Assembly (NCBI RefSeq): GCF_026239735.1
Contig: NZ_JAPIVT010000008.1
Span: 124,001 to 188,000, forward strand
From: Pedobacter sp. MC2016-05
Lineage (GTDB): Bacteria > Bacteroidota > Bacteroidia > Sphingobacteriales > Sphingobacteriaceae
Reading direction: 5' to 3'
Length of the DNA: 64,000 bases
Shown here: in pieces, positions 19,755 through 29,879 of the stretch
How positions within the stretch are numbered: the stretch's first letter is position 1
How the letters are laid out: every line of letters begins with the position of its first letter
Notes under the pieces: generated by a model
The model's input: the letters and a program-made list of their open reading frames with translations, nothing else
What the model was told of the DNA's origin: nothing
The model's database searches: none
Translations under genes and position numbers: made by a program

Positions 19755-20055
19755 AATAAATTTGGGGTAAAAATGGCGATGAAACCGGGTTAAAGAAATT
19801 TAACAGCGATAAGATTTGAATAATTTTGTTTCATCAGGCTGCAAAGATAAGAAAATTGGTTAACTGTTTGAACTGGTTAATGGTTTAATCTTTAATAGGG
19901 TTACCCGTTCAAATCTTAAATCACGTTTAGAAAAGCAACTGCAGTAGTTCATCGGTAAAAGCAGTCCCGCCATTCATTACAATCTCTTTTAACTTCTGTC
20001 ATTCTGATGGTTAATTTATTTCACAAAAATCAATATGAATGACGCTAAGGGCGGT

Positions 20056-20100
20056 CGTCATTGCCTGCCTACGGCAAGCAGGCGAGGCACGAAGCAATCT
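20056..20100. repeat. REP-like repeat, half copy interrupted by another palindrome
   Basis: CGTCATTGC is separated from GAGGCACGAAGCAATCT by an 18-base palindromic insert (CTGCCT...AAGCAGG). Without the insert the two pieces form the same left arm seen in the other copies. Confidence 0.6.
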
Positions 20101-20603
20101 CATTTAATAGCGCAATACCACCAATGATATTGTTCCAAAGGCACTCCTCTGGAGCTTCTCCCGATGAAAAATCGATTTCGAAATGACGGAAAAAATAATA
20201 TCGTCAATGGTAAGAATCTGTTTCATCGCTTGCAGATGCTTCGTTCCTCAGCATGAACTGTATTTTCACGGTTAGTGCAATATTTAACCAGAGTAGGGTT
20301 TGCTATTTCAAAATTGTGCCAGTTTTGAAGTGTATGCTTTTAACCAAACGGCAAATTCTGTTAAATTTTAATATTAGCACCGTACAGCTCCCCTCCTTAT
20401 TTTCCAGGAGAGGCAAGGAGTGGTTTTCTTCTCAAAAGCGGTAACCCCTTGTTAAATAAACCTAATGGCAGCGGGCATCCCGATTTTTTCGTCGGGATAA
20501 AGCAAACAACAGGACTACCATTCCCGATGAAAAACTGAACATTCATTTCCAGATATTTAACTTTGATTACCTAAATTATTAACTGAAAACTAAAAATCAT
20601 ACC

Positions 20604-20611
20604 TATTTTTG
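20604..20611 (+). promoter_or_regulatory. Bacteroidota-type -7 promoter element upstream of the helicase gene
   Basis: TATTTTTG fits TAnnTTTG and lies 60 bases before the ATG at 20672. Confidence 0.4.
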
Positions 20612-20671
20612 CACTAAAATTGTTAGCTTTAATCATCCCTCCAACTAGAGCAAACCAAAATCTTACTGCCG

Positions 20672-22942
20672 ATGCCACAACTGGAAGAAACTTCTATGCC
20701 CGCAGAAATTGCTGCAAAGTTTGTCAATTACACCTCAAAACATGTTTTCTTAACTGGAAAAGCAGGAACAGGTAAAACTACTTTCCTGCGGAAATTGATT
20801 TCGCTTACGCACAAGAAGGCGCTGATTTGTGCCCCAACGGGTATTGCTGCAATTAATGCTGCCGGTGTAACCATTCACTCTTTATTTCAATTGCCTTTCG
20901 GAGCATTTTTTCCTGATGCGGCGGGTAATCTGATCAATCAAAACATCACTTTTAATTTTAATACGCCGCGAACCATTGTTAAGCACCTGAATATGCAGGG
21001 CAACAAAAAGCGTATGATTCAGGAGCTTGAATTGCTGGTGATTGATGAAGTGAGTATGCTAAGAGCCGACATGCTCGATGCGATTGACTTCTCGTTAAGG
21101 TATATAAGGAGAAATAGAAATGTGCCTTTTGGCGGTGTGCAGTTGCTATTTATTGGCGACTTACACCAGTTGCCCCCGGTAGTAAAAAACGATGAATGGC
21201 GGGTGATGGCTGGTTTCTACAAGAGCATTTATTTTTTTGATGCACTGGCTTTACAAAATAATCCGCCAGTATATATCGAGCTGGATAAAATTTACCGTCA
21301 GGATGATGCAGTGTTTATTGATTTGTTAAATAACCTGCGGAATAATAAGATTACGCCCGAAGATACCGCTTTACTGCGCCAGCATTTTAAACAAGATTTT
21401 AAGCCTGCGGCTGATGAGAACTATATCACTTTAACCACTCATAACAATAAGGCTGATACCATTAACCGTGAAAGGCTCACGCAGTTGAAAACAAAGTCGT
21501 ATTTTTTTGATGCGAAAGTTACCGGCGAGTTCAATGAATACGCTTACCCTAATGAAAAAAATTTAGAGCTGAAAGTTGGCGCTCAGGTCATGTTTATCAA
21601 AAATGATATGACTGCCGAAAAGCGCTATTATAATGGAAAAATCGGGGTTGTGCACCACATTGAAAAGGATATTATCGAAATAGAACTTCCCGAAGAGCGC
21701 ACAGTAATTGCCGTTTCGCCCTATACCTGGGAAAATGTAAAGTACAAACTCAACGAAGCTACAAATGAAATTGCAGAAAATGTGGCGGGCTCATTTGTCC
21801 AATATCCACTAAAATTAGCCTGGGCAATTACGGTTCATAAAAGCCAGGGTTTAACTTTTGATAAAGCGATTATCGATATCGGGGATGCCTTTGCCCCGGG
21901 TCAGGCTTACGTAGCGCTATCGCGTTTGCGCACGCTGAAAGGTTTGGTACTTACTTCGCATTTGCGAGAGAATGGTTTGCAGCAAGATCAGAACATTCAC
22001 TATTTCTCTAGCACAAAACAACCTGCAGAGATCTTAACCCAACAAATAAGCGTTGAGAGTTACGGTTTTATCAGAAGTTATTTACTGGCTACATTCGACT
22101 TGAACCTGGTTCGATACTATATGAAAGAGCATGTGGAGACTTTCGATAAAAGCGAGGCAAAATCTACCAAACAGCGGTACGATGGCTGGACGATGGACTT
22201 GTACAAGGAATTTCAGAAAACTACTGCCACAGCTGATACATTTCTAAATCAACTGAAGGGCTTATTCGCCGAACAAACCGAGCATACCTTATTTAATGTT
22301 TCTAAAAGAGTTGAAGCTGCACTAAAATATTTCAATCCGCTTATTAAAGCTGTATCCGACAAACTGTTAGCACAAATTGAATCCATTAAGGAAGAGAAGG
22401 GAATCAAAACTTACTTAACCGAATTGCTTGAACTGGAAATTTTAGTTTATGAACAATTGAAAAAAATGCACAAAAGCAAAGCATTGCTCAATGCGATTAT
22501 TAATGGAAAAGAATTTAGCAAAGCCGATACTGACAAACTGTTGAATCTGGCTGAACGAAATGAGCAATTGCAGAAGGCCATTCAACTTAAAGGCCAGGTT
22601 TTAAAAGTGAAATCGGCTGTTGAGAAGAAAAAGAAAGAGCCGAAAGTTGATACAAAATTAATCAGTTTTGAGCTTTACGAGCAAGGCAAAACATTGGAGG
22701 AAATTGCAAAAGAAAGAGGTTTTTCTGTTGGTACAATTGAGGGCCACCTGGCTTATTATGTGTCTACGCAGCAAATAGATGTGTCGAAGTTGGTTAAGCC
22801 TAACAAAATTAGAACTATTGCTGACGCGGTGGAGAGCCAGAAAACAAAATCGATGGCTACGATCAGAGATTTTTTAGGAAAAGATTATTCATTTGGGGAG
22901 ATTAAACTGGTGTTGGCTTCTTTGTTTCCATCAGAGGAGTAG
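20672..22942 (+). CDS. PIF1/RecD-like DNA helicase with C-terminal helix-turn-helix
   Basis: This 756-residue SF1 helicase has Walker A GKAGTGKT (29-36), DEVSM Walker B (125-129), GDLHQLPPV (motif III) and the UvrD_C_2-type motif TVHKSQGLTFDKAIID with YVALSRLRTLKGL. The N-terminal half matches PIF1-type helicases. The C-terminus carries an HTH_40-like domain (ISFELYEQGKTLEEIAKERG, about 655-675), an arrangement typical of Bacteroidota. A role in genome maintenance is likely. A second in-frame ATG (MPAEIA) lies eight codons downstream. Confidence 0.92.
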   Translation: MPQLEETSMPAEIAAKFVNYTSKHVFLTGKAGTGKTTFLRKLISLTHKKALICAPTGIAAINAAGVTIHSLFQLPFGAFFPDAAGNLINQNITFNFNTPRTIVKHLNMQGNKKRMIQELELLVIDEVSMLRADMLDAIDFSLRYIRRNRNVPFGGVQLLFIGDLHQLPPVVKNDEWRVMAGFYKSIYFFDALALQNNPPVYIELDKIYRQDDAVFIDLLNNLRNNKITPEDTALLRQHFKQDFKPAADENYITLTTHNNKADTINRERLTQLKTKSYFFDAKVTGEFNEYAYPNEKNLELKVGAQVMFIKNDMTAEKRYYNGKIGVVHHIEKDIIEIELPEERTVIAVSPYTWENVKYKLNEATNEIAENVAGSFVQYPLKLAWAITVHKSQGLTFDKAIIDIGDAFAPGQAYVALSRLRTLKGLVLTSHLRENGLQQDQNIHYFSSTKQPAEILTQQISVESYGFIRSYLLATFDLNLVRYYMKEHVETFDKSEAKSTKQRYDGWTMDLYKEFQKTTATADTFLNQLKGLFAEQTEHTLFNVSKRVEAALKYFNPLIKAVSDKLLAQIESIKEEKGIKTYLTELLELEILVYEQLKKMHKSKALLNAIINGKEFSKADTDKLLNLAERNEQLQKAIQLKGQVLKVKSAVEKKKKEPKVDTKLISFELYEQGKTLEEIAKERGFSVGTIEGHLAYYVSTQQIDVSKLVKPNKIRTIADAVESQKTKSMATIRDFLGKDYSFGEIKLVLASLFPSEE

Positions 22943-22966
22943 GTTTTTATTTAATCATAAAACGGT

Positions 22967-23050
22967 CGTCATTGCGAGGCACGAAGCAATCTTATTACTA
23001 GGGGTTTTATAGCGACCGCATTAGGATTGCTTCGTACCTTGCAACGACGA
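22967..23050. repeat. REP-like palindromic repeat
   Basis: The left arm CGTCATTGCGAGGCACGAAG and right arm CTTCGTACCTTGCAACGACG are imperfect inverted copies separated by about 40 bases. It belongs to the family found at 45550, 51346, 53533 and 55633. Confidence 0.8.
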
Positions 23051-23171
23051 ATTGGCAAATTAGTGTGTATTGAAAACTCGGTGCACTCTGTGGTTAATTA
23101 CTTCGTTAACTCTGTGTAAATCTTTGTATCCTCTGTAGTTGAATGTTTGGCAATTTCTTACCTTAGCATTC

Positions 23172-23777
23172 GTGGAGAAAGTTGATTTGTTAGCGCAATA
23201 TATGCCTGCCGAGGCGGCGCCGCTAATTGCAAAGTGGATAGATTATTTTCAATGCGAATTTAAAATCGCTAAAACCCGTTCTACAAAACTTGGCGATTAC
23301 CGCCACCCTTACCGCGACAAAGGCCATCGCATTTCTGTAAATTTTAATTTAAATCATTATGCTTTCCTGGTTACCACGGTTCATGAATTTGCGCATTTAC
23401 TCACCTGGAATGATTTCAAAAACAAAGTAAAACCTCATGGTTTGGAGTGGAAAAAAAACTTCCAAAGAATGATGGTTCCATTTTTTGACATGAATATTTT
23501 CCCTACTGATATTCATCAGGCTATTGACAACTACATGTCTAACCCTGCTGCGTCGAGCTGTTCAGATTTGCATTTATCAAGAGCTTTGAAAAAGTACGAC
23601 CCTAACGCGGTAGAAACGCTGCATTTAGAACAACTCTCGGTCAACACAATCTTTAAAATAAAAGACGGTCGTCGGTTTACTAAAGGCGAACGCATTCGGA
23701 AACGCTATCGCTGTGTATGTTTAGATGATAAAAGAATCTATCTTTTTAATCCTTTGGCAGAAGTTTTTGTGGTTTAG
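23172..23777 (+). CDS. SprT-like zinc metalloprotease domain protein
   Basis: The zinc-binding motif TTVHEFAHLLTW (HExxH, about residues 70-81) and the downstream GLEWKKNFQRMM helix mark the SprT/Spartan-like family, whose eukaryotic members cut DNA-protein crosslinks. The C-terminus (KGERIRKRYRCVCLDDKRIYLFNP) resembles the zinc-ribbon end but has lost some cysteines. The GTG start (23172) is preferred: an upstream in-frame TTG (23139) overlaps a promoter-like TTG...TACCTTAG arrangement. Confidence 0.8.
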   Translation: MEKVDLLAQYMPAEAAPLIAKWIDYFQCEFKIAKTRSTKLGDYRHPYRDKGHRISVNFNLNHYAFLVTTVHEFAHLLTWNDFKNKVKPHGLEWKKNFQRMMVPFFDMNIFPTDIHQAIDNYMSNPAASSCSDLHLSRALKKYDPNAVETLHLEQLSVNTIFKIKDGRRFTKGERIRKRYRCVCLDDKRIYLFNPLAEVFVV

Positions 23778-23781
23778 TTGC

Positions 23782-25419
23782 TTAAACAAGCTCGAATTTA
23801 TCACCATCAAACAGACCTTTATCGCTTAACTTTATACGTGGAATAACCAGCAAAGCCATAAAAGAAAGTGTCATAAATGGCGCAAGCAAAGTAGAGCCTA
23901 ATTCTTTCGCGAATTTATCAATAGAGGTATAGCTTTCTGCGACTTTGTATCCATCTTGATTGCTCATTAAACCCGCTACTGGCAAAGTCAATAATTCTAA
24001 CCTTCCCTTTCCAAGTGCAACTACGCCACCAGTTTTTTCAATAACATGGTTTACAGCTTCACAAATACTTTTATCATCTACCCCTACAGCAATAATGTTG
24101 TGACTATCGTGAGCAACGCTTGATGCAATCGCACCATTTTTGAGTCCGAAATTCTTGACGAATGATATTGCAACAGGTGCATCGTGATAGCGATTCACCA
24201 CCACCATTTTCAATACATCGTTTTCTAAATTACTAACAATACTACCATTAGACACTTTAGGTTGGGCAGCAATCCGATTGGTAATTAATTGTCCATCCAG
24301 TGCTTCAATTACCGCAAGTTCTTCCTCTCCTTTGAAAGGATAAATAAAATCTTTCTCTTTTTTCGGGCTGCAAGCAAAATGATTGACAGATTTTGCATCT
24401 TCAATATTTGTTACCCAATTACCCACTGTTCTGCCGTTTTCGGCAAGCAAATCGCCATTAATATAAGTTTGCTTCACGTTGAAGCTTATCAAATCTTTAA
24501 TAACGATAAAATCTGCCGCATCGCCAATTTGCAAAGTGCCTACATCAAGTTTATAGTGAAGAATAGGATTGATACAAGCAGCCTGAAGAACTTTAAATAC
24601 ATCAACCCCTTTGGCAACTGCTCTGGCACAAAGTGCATTGATATGATTTTCTACCAAGCTATCCGGATGTTTATCATCACTACAAAACATCATCATCTCG
24701 GGCCAATCGTTTAGCAAATCGATCAACGCTTCGAAATTTTTAGCAGCACTGCCCTCACGGATGAGGATTTTCATTCCGCGTTGCAATTTATCTAAAGCCT
24801 CCTCTGCAGTGAAACATTCATGATCGGTAGAAATCCCTGCGTCAATATATTGCTGAACGGTATCACCCCTTAAACCTGGTGCATGTCCATCAACAGGTTT
24901 ACCCAACTCATGTGCAGCAGCAATCTTCTTTAAAACCTCATCATCTTTGTAAAGCACACCAGGAAAATTCATCATTTCACTGAGGTATTTTATTTCTGGT
25001 CGCTCCAAAAGTGACCAAACATCATCGTGGTTCAATTCTGCCCCAGCGGTCTCAAAGATAGTTGCCGGAACGCAGCTCGGAGCACCGAAATTAAACTTGA
25101 AAGGAACAGTATTACCATTCTCAATCATAAATTCTACACCTTCCAAACCGCAGACATTAGCTATTTCGTGTGGATCGCTGATGGTAGATACCGTTCCGTG
25201 AACGACAGCCAACCTTGCAAACTCACTCGGAATTAGCATGCTACTTTCTATGTGGACATGGCTATCAATGAATCCCGGGAGGATAAAATGAGCATCACTT
25301 TTGGCTTCAGAAACTTTGCTTATGTTCCTTATTTTGCCTTCTTCAACTTCAACTTCGCCAAAGAAAATATTTCGCTTTGTGATGTCAACTATATTTCCCT
25401 TGACTTTAAAATTGCTCAT
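23782..25419 (-). CDS. ade: Adenine deaminase
   Basis: Converts adenine to hypoxanthine in purine salvage. The 545-residue amidohydrolase has the metal motif [13 protein letters not shown] near residues 50-62, DGHAPGLRG (about 176), the SDDKHPD segment, and the family-specific C-terminal domain with [15 protein letters not shown]. This layout separates it from cytosine deaminases and dihydroorotases. It is followed on the same strand by nothing closer than the convergent SprT-like gene, four bases away. Confidence 0.95.
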   Translation of the reverse strand: MSNFKVKGNIVDITKRNIFFGEVEVEEGKIRNISKVSEAKSDAHFILPGFIDSHVHIESSMLIPSEFARLAVVHGTVSTISDPHEIANVCGLEGVEFMIENGNTVPFKFNFGAPSCVPATIFETAGAELNHDDVWSLLERPEIKYLSEMMNFPGVLYKDDEVLKKIAAAHELGKPVDGHAPGLRGDTVQQYIDAGISTDHECFTAEEALDKLQRGMKILIREGSAAKNFEALIDLLNDWPEMMMFCSDDKHPDSLVENHINALCARAVAKGVDVFKVLQAACINPILHYKLDVGTLQIGDAADFIVIKDLISFNVKQTYINGDLLAENGRTVGNWVTNIEDAKSVNHFACSPKKEKDFIYPFKGEEELAVIEALDGQLITNRIAAQPKVSNGSIVSNLENDVLKMVVVNRYHDAPVAISFVKNFGLKNGAIASSVAHDSHNIIAVGVDDKSICEAVNHVIEKTGGVVALGKGRLELLTLPVAGLMSNQDGYKVAESYTSIDKFAKELGSTLLAPFMTLSFMALLVIPRIKLSDKGLFDGDKFELV

Positions 25420-25424
25420 TTCTG

Positions 25425-25862
25425 TTATAACTTATTTGAAGTTGTGATTATTTTAGGATTGACCTTTGTAAGTTCTATAACAAAGCGTTCAACTTCTTTG
25501 GGGCTTATATAAATTTCATTCCATTTATTATATTTTACAATAATTCCGTTGCATGCCAAAGCCGGTTTAAAACCTACAAAAGTCTTTGCATTTAATTGTA
25601 ACTCCCTAATCTCATCAATTTTTATTTGTCCAAAAAAAGGACCAGACCTATATTTTAAAACTTTATTTTGAATGGTATATTTTGTATTAAATAATAACCA
25701 TAGCAGTAATGTACCCACTAATGTTGAAATGATAAATGTATATAAAATTGAGAAACCATCGGTATATCTTATCAAAGTATAAATCGATACGCTGATTGAT
25801 AACAAGATTGTTATCACAACGATAATAAGGTAAAATAAGTCGACTTTACTTTTGAATGTCAT
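25425..25862 (-). CDS. PH-domain (YyaB-like) membrane protein
   Basis: Starting at [10 protein letters not shown] (25862), this 145-residue protein has two hydrophobic segments (about 9-30 and 39-57). A bacterial PH-like domain follows, with [23 protein letters not shown] and [20 protein letters not shown]. It matches the bPH_6/YyaB type by eye. The frame is open to 25922 but that would overlap the upstream E1 gene. No function is known for the group. Confidence 0.7.
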   Translation of the reverse strand: MTFKSKVDLFYLIIVVITILLSISVSIYTLIRYTDGFSILYTFIISTLVGTLLLWLLFNTKYTIQNKVLKYRSGPFFGQIKIDEIRELQLNAKTFVGFKPALACNGIIVKYNKWNEIYISPKEVERFVIELTKVNPKIITTSNKL

Positions 25863-25863
25863 A

Positions 25864-27840
25864 TTAGTATAAAAGCAATTTTTCAACGGTTTCGGCCAAT
25901 CTTGCCTTTGCCAAAAATTCATCCTCCAACGCTTTATTCATCGGGATTGCAGTATCTAAACTTGCGCAACGCATTACCGGCGCATCTAAGTCCTGAAAAC
26001 AATGTTCACCAATCCATGCTGAAATTTCTGCCCCAAAACCGTTGGTTAGTGTATCTTCGTGTAATATCAAAACCCTTCCGGTCGCTTTTACTGCTGCTCG
26101 CACGGTTTCTTTATCCCATGGTTGAAGTGTACGTAAATCAATTAATTCCGCATCACTTTCTGGATTGTTTTTTAGATAATCTAAAGCCCAATGAACCCCT
26201 AAACCATAAGTAATGATTACAAATTTATTTCCTTTTTTTAAGGTTAAAGCTTTGCCAATTTTGGTGGTGTAATAACCATCAGGAATGGGAGCGGATAAAC
26301 TTCTGTATAAATATTTATGCTCAAAATACATTACTGGATTTGGGTCTTCAATTGCAGCTAAGAGCAAACCTTTAGCATCTTGTGGAAACGCAGGGTAAAC
26401 CACCTTTAATCCTGGAGTTTTTGTAAACCAGGCCTCGTTGCTTTGTGAGTGGAATGGACCGGCGCCCGTTCCTGCACCAGTTGGCATCCGAACCACAACA
26501 TCTGCTTTTTCGCCCCAACGGTAATGTGTTTTGGCCAAGTTATTTACAATCTGGTTAAAACCAACCGTTACAAAATCTGCAAACTGCATTTCTACAACTG
26601 CCTTGTAACCGTTAATAGACAAACCCAAACCAGTGCCGACAATTGCAGATTCACAAATTGGTGTATTGCGAACTCGGCCCTTGCCATACTTGTCAGTAAA
26701 CCCATCGGTTATTTTGAAAGCGCCGCCATAATCAGCAATATCCTGCCCCATTAAAACGAGGTTTTGATGTTTCTGCATGGCTAAATCTAATGCATCAGTT
26801 ATAGCATCTAAATATCTTTTTTCTGTGGAGGATTGACTTGGCGCAACAACAGTTTGTTGGTATGGAAAATACATATCAAGCTCTTCCTGTTCAGCATTCG
26901 CTTCAGGCTCCGGCTCATTAAAGGCTTCTTCTACTTCTAGCTCTATACTTCTTTTAATTTGAATTTTAATGTCGATCGCTGCATCGGTATTTAACACACC
27001 TTGTTCAATCAAATACGATTCATAATTGCTCAACGGATCTTTCTTTTCCCATTCATCAAATAACTCCTGAGGAACATATTTAGTGCCTGATGCCTCTTCG
27101 TGGCCACGCATTCTGAAGGTCAAACACTCCACCAAAACAGGACGAGGGTCTTTTCTAAGCTCATTAGCCAGTTGATTAATGGTATCGTAAACTTCCAGAA
27201 TATTGTTTCCATCTATCTGAACGCCTTCAATGCCATAGCCAATTGCTTTATCAACCAAATTTTTACACTTAAACTGTTCAGATTTTGGTGTGGATAAACC
27301 GTAGCCATTATTTTCTATCAGGAAGATAACCGGCAAATTCCAGACTGATGCAACATTAACGGCTTCATGAAAGTCGCCTTCACTTGTGGCACCTTCTCCA
27401 GTGTAAACCAACGTTACTTTTTGTTTCTTGTCTAAAATATCTGCCAGTGCAATACCATCAGCTAAGGCCATCTGCGGCCCAAGATGGGAGATCATTCCAA
27501 TGATTTTATAATCTTGTGTCCCAAAGTGAAAGGAGCGGTCTCGGCCTTTGGTAAAACCAGTCATTTTGCCTTGCCATTGCGCCATCAGTTTTTTTAAGGG
27601 AATATCTCTTGAGGTGAAAACACCCAAATTGCGGTGCATTGGCAAAATATATTCATCTTGCTGCATGGCTAGTGTACTGCCAACAGCAATGGCTTCCTGC
27701 CCAATTCCTGAGAACCATTTGCCAATTCTACCTTGCCGCAAAAGTTTAAGCATCTTTTCCTCAACCATTCGAGGATAAAGCAATCTTTTATATAAATTCA
27801 GTAAGAATTTGTCGTCTTTATCGCGGCGGTTGAAGTGCAT
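25864..27840 (-). CDS. 2-oxoacid (branched-chain type) dehydrogenase E1, alpha and beta subunits fused
   Basis: E1 decarboxylates 2-oxoacids with thiamine diphosphate and passes the acyl group to the E2 lipoyl domain. The alpha part (1-320) contains the ThDP motif YTGEGATSEGDFHEAVN and ENNGYGLSTP. The beta part (340-658) contains MGQDIADYGGAF, MPTGAGTGAGPFHSQSNEAWF and RVLILHEDTLTNGFG. The 658-residue one-chain form is typical of Bacteroidota. E2 and E3 genes are not in the window. The substrate is probably a branched-chain 2-oxoacid; pyruvate cannot be excluded. Confidence 0.93.
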   Translation of the reverse strand: MHFNRRDKDDKFLLNLYKRLLYPRMVEEKMLKLLRQGRIGKWFSGIGQEAIAVGSTLAMQQDEYILPMHRNLGVFTSRDIPLKKLMAQWQGKMTGFTKGRDRSFHFGTQDYKIIGMISHLGPQMALADGIALADILDKKQKVTLVYTGEGATSEGDFHEAVNVASVWNLPVIFLIENNGYGLSTPKSEQFKCKNLVDKAIGYGIEGVQIDGNNILEVYDTINQLANELRKDPRPVLVECLTFRMRGHEEASGTKYVPQELFDEWEKKDPLSNYESYLIEQGVLNTDAAIDIKIQIKRSIELEVEEAFNEPEPEANAEQEELDMYFPYQQTVVAPSQSSTEKRYLDAITDALDLAMQKHQNLVLMGQDIADYGGAFKITDGFTDKYGKGRVRNTPICESAIVGTGLGLSINGYKAVVEMQFADFVTVGFNQIVNNLAKTHYRWGEKADVVVRMPTGAGTGAGPFHSQSNEAWFTKTPGLKVVYPAFPQDAKGLLLAAIEDPNPVMYFEHKYLYRSLSAPIPDGYYTTKIGKALTLKKGNKFVIITYGLGVHWALDYLKNNPESDAELIDLRTLQPWDKETVRAAVKATGRVLILHEDTLTNGFGAEISAWIGEHCFQDLDAPVMRCASLDTAIPMNKALEDEFLAKARLAETVEKLLLY

Positions 27841-27897
27841 ATGAATTTGGAAAGACCTGGTTAATTTTTTTTCTAAAATTGATTCATGAGGTGTAAA

Positions 27898-28149
27898 TTA
27901 AAAAAAACCTCCAAAGCTCAAATCCTCATCAAGCTCCACCCAATGTATTCCAAATGGCGAAAGTGTAAAATTTTCTAGTGAAGATTTTGATGCCATTTGC
28001 AACCTTGGAAACCAACTCAGTAGATGACCTCTTACTTCATTGGTATTTGTTTTAATGAAAATGTTCCAATCATCAAACCAAACTCTAACTACATCAATGT
28101 CCATGATATTCAATTCATTTATTGGTGATAATTTCTTTATTCTCTTCAT
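27898..28149 (-). CDS. DUF2442 family protein
   Basis: 83-residue protein with the DUF2442 core IDVVRVWFDDWNIFIKTNT and the C-terminal FGIHWVELDEDLSFGGF. Members are often encoded next to DUF4160 proteins, and a decayed DUF4160 reading frame overlaps its start here. The pairing suggests a small two-gene module whose partner is lost. Its function is unknown. Confidence 0.8.
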   Translation of the reverse strand: MKRIKKLSPINELNIMDIDVVRVWFDDWNIFIKTNTNEVRGHLLSWFPRLQMASKSSLENFTLSPFGIHWVELDEDLSFGGFF

Positions 28150-28317
28150 TTAAAGCAATCGCCAAACTAACATCTTTATTCTTTAAGCCTTTATTTGAAA
28201 TCAATTTAACTTCTTCAACCTCGAATTTAGCTTCACCGCAGCATTTTTAACATGAACATGAACATGAACAAGTAAGTGCTCATTAGAATAGAAGAAAAAT
28301 TTAAATCTAAAGACGAT
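28115..28317 (-). pseudogene. DUF4160 gene remnant
   Basis: On the minus strand, IVFRFKFFFYSNEH...HVHVHVKNA matches the start of DUF4160 proteins. A frame change near 28225 then leads to GEAKFEVEEVKLISNKGLKN and LNEENKEIITNK, the end of the family. No start codon remains where one is expected (ATC GTC in place of an ATG). A three-fold CATGTT repeat has expanded the conserved HVHV motif. The 3' end overlaps the start of DUF2442. Confidence 0.75.
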
Positions 28318-28398
28318 GAAAAGTGTGGCAAAATTTACTCGACTTTAATAGTGAATTTACGAATTCGATAGGAAATGCGGTAAGGATAGTTAACGTTT

Positions 28399-29790
28399 TT
28401 ATTGATTTTCCTTATTCTTCTTCAATTCCTCCCACTGCTTTGCAAAAGACTTATCGGCCACTTTGGGCATTTCACGGTATTTTCCCCAACTTTTTCTGAA
28501 GAATGATTTTAGCATAAAGTTCTTGAATTTCCCCCCGAAAAAATCCATCCACTTACGTTTTTGCATCATTCGGTTAAACATTCCCCACCCCATTTCTTCT
28601 ACTTTGCCATTTTCATGTGTAGCAGCCGCGTCTCTGCGGTTAAGGAGTAACATTTTGTGAATATCGATTTTAACAGGACAAACTTCAGAGCACTTTCCGC
28701 ATAAACTAGAGGCGTAACTTAAGTGTTTAAACTCCTCCATGCCTTTTAAATGCGGAGTAATCACCGAGCCGATGGGACCGCTGTAAGTGGTGTTGTAAGT
28801 ATGGCCACCAATATTTTTATATACCGGACAGGCATTTAAACAAGCACCACAGCGAATGCAATACAAGCCCTGACGCTGGTCCTTTTGAGCCAACAAATTT
28901 GTTCGGCCATTATCTAACAGAATCACGTACATTTCTTCTGGACCATCCGTTTCGTTTGGTTGGCGTGGGCCGCTTAAAATGGTATTGTAAACCGTTAAGT
29001 TTTGTCCAGTTCCATGTGAAGCTAATAATGGCCAAAACAAATCCAAATCAGCCATGGAGGGAATTATTTTTTCGATCCCTACAATTGCAATATGAATCTT
29101 TGGAAATGTGGTGCTTAATCTGGCATTCCCTTCATTTTCCGTAATGGCAATGCTCCCTGTATCGGCAATCAGAAAATTACCGCCACTAATCCCAATATCA
29201 GCGTTTAAATATTTATCACGGAGCAATTCCCTAGCTTTTTGAACCAGCTGAGGTGGAGTAGCATCTACTGGTGTATCAAATTTATCATGAAACAACTGTG
29301 CGATGTCAGTAGCACTTAAGTGCATGGCTGGAGTTACAATATGGTAAGGAGCTTGACCCAGTAACTGAACTATATACTCTCCCAAATCACTTTCTAGCGA
29401 CTCGATTCCGTTTTCGGCAAGAAAATCGTTGATGTGGATTTCTTCGGTGGTCATCGATTTTGATTTGATAACCGATTTACCGCCATTCCGTTTGATGATA
29501 TTTAAGATCTCTTGCTGTGCCTCTGCCGCATCATTCGCCCATATCACCTTGCCCCCCCGACGTTGGAAATTGGATTCGAACTCCGGCAGATATTTATCAA
29601 GATTTTCCATCACACGCCATTTGATAACATGTGCTTTTCTTTTTGATGCCTCCAGGTTTTCGAATTTAGATAAACCGCGTTCTACCGCAGTATTATATTT
29701 ACCAATATTAAAATTAATGGTTTTACGATGCGGTAGATCGAACGCTTTCTTATCAGATTTCTCTAAAAATTCATCGGCAGTTTTCATCAT
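28399..29790 (-). CDS. lutB: LutB-type iron-sulfur protein (lactate utilisation)
   Basis: The N-terminal LUD domain (about 70-300) and two [4Fe-4S] ferredoxin motifs, CIRCGACLNACPVY (about 308-321) and CGKCSEVCPV (about 357-366), followed by a C-terminal Gln-poor tail, match LutB/LldF. LutA, LutB and LutC together oxidise L-lactate to pyruvate. The partner genes are not next to it on the visible sides. At 463 residues the length is normal. Two ATG codons stand in tandem at the start. Confidence 0.9.
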   Translation of the reverse strand: MMKTADEFLEKSDKKAFDLPHRKTINFNIGKYNTAVERGLSKFENLEASKRKAHVIKWRVMENLDKYLPEFESNFQRRGGKVIWANDAAEAQQEILNIIKRNGGKSVIKSKSMTTEEIHINDFLAENGIESLESDLGEYIVQLLGQAPYHIVTPAMHLSATDIAQLFHDKFDTPVDATPPQLVQKARELLRDKYLNADIGISGGNFLIADTGSIAITENEGNARLSTTFPKIHIAIVGIEKIIPSMADLDLFWPLLASHGTGQNLTVYNTILSGPRQPNETDGPEEMYVILLDNGRTNLLAQKDQRQGLYCIRCGACLNACPVYKNIGGHTYNTTYSGPIGSVITPHLKGMEEFKHLSYASSLCGKCSEVCPVKIDIHKMLLLNRRDAAATHENGKVEEMGWGMFNRMMQKRKWMDFFGGKFKNFMLKSFFRKSWGKYREMPKVADKSFAKQWEELKKNKENQ

Positions 29791-29840
29791 ATTTCAAAGA
29801 TAGGAATTTCTATTGCCACCAAAAGTATTGTGCATAAAAA

Positions 29841-29864
29841 AGCCCCGATTCGTAAATCGGGGCT
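29841..29864 (-). terminator. Intrinsic terminator of the M28 peptidase gene
   Basis: AGCCCCGATT and AATCGGGGCT form a ten-base stem with a small CGTA loop, followed on the minus strand by TTTTTTAT. It lies just after the stop of the M28 gene. Confidence 0.85.
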
Positions 29865-29879
29865 AAAAAGTTCAATTTT

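Larger units (their letters stand above)
19755..20671. other. Long intergenic region without a convincing gene
   Basis: About 900 bases between divergent prfC and the helicase gene. No reading frame has recognisable protein character. It holds a partial copy of the cattgcgagg-type repeat (20056-20100) interrupted by a palindrome, copies of a CCCGATGAAAAATCG-type element (near 20160 and 20525), a TCCCGA/TCGGGA hairpin (20477-20500), and a promoter element at 20604. It looks like a repeat-collecting spacer. Confidence 0.6.

Noticed and set aside
20253..20444. 63-residue frame in the long prfC/helicase spacer
   Set aside because: Low-complexity sequence without codon bias or a recognisable domain.
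23139..23171. TTG start for the SprT-like protein
   Set aside because: The TTG fits a -33 promoter element and the added 11 residues are not conserved in appearance.
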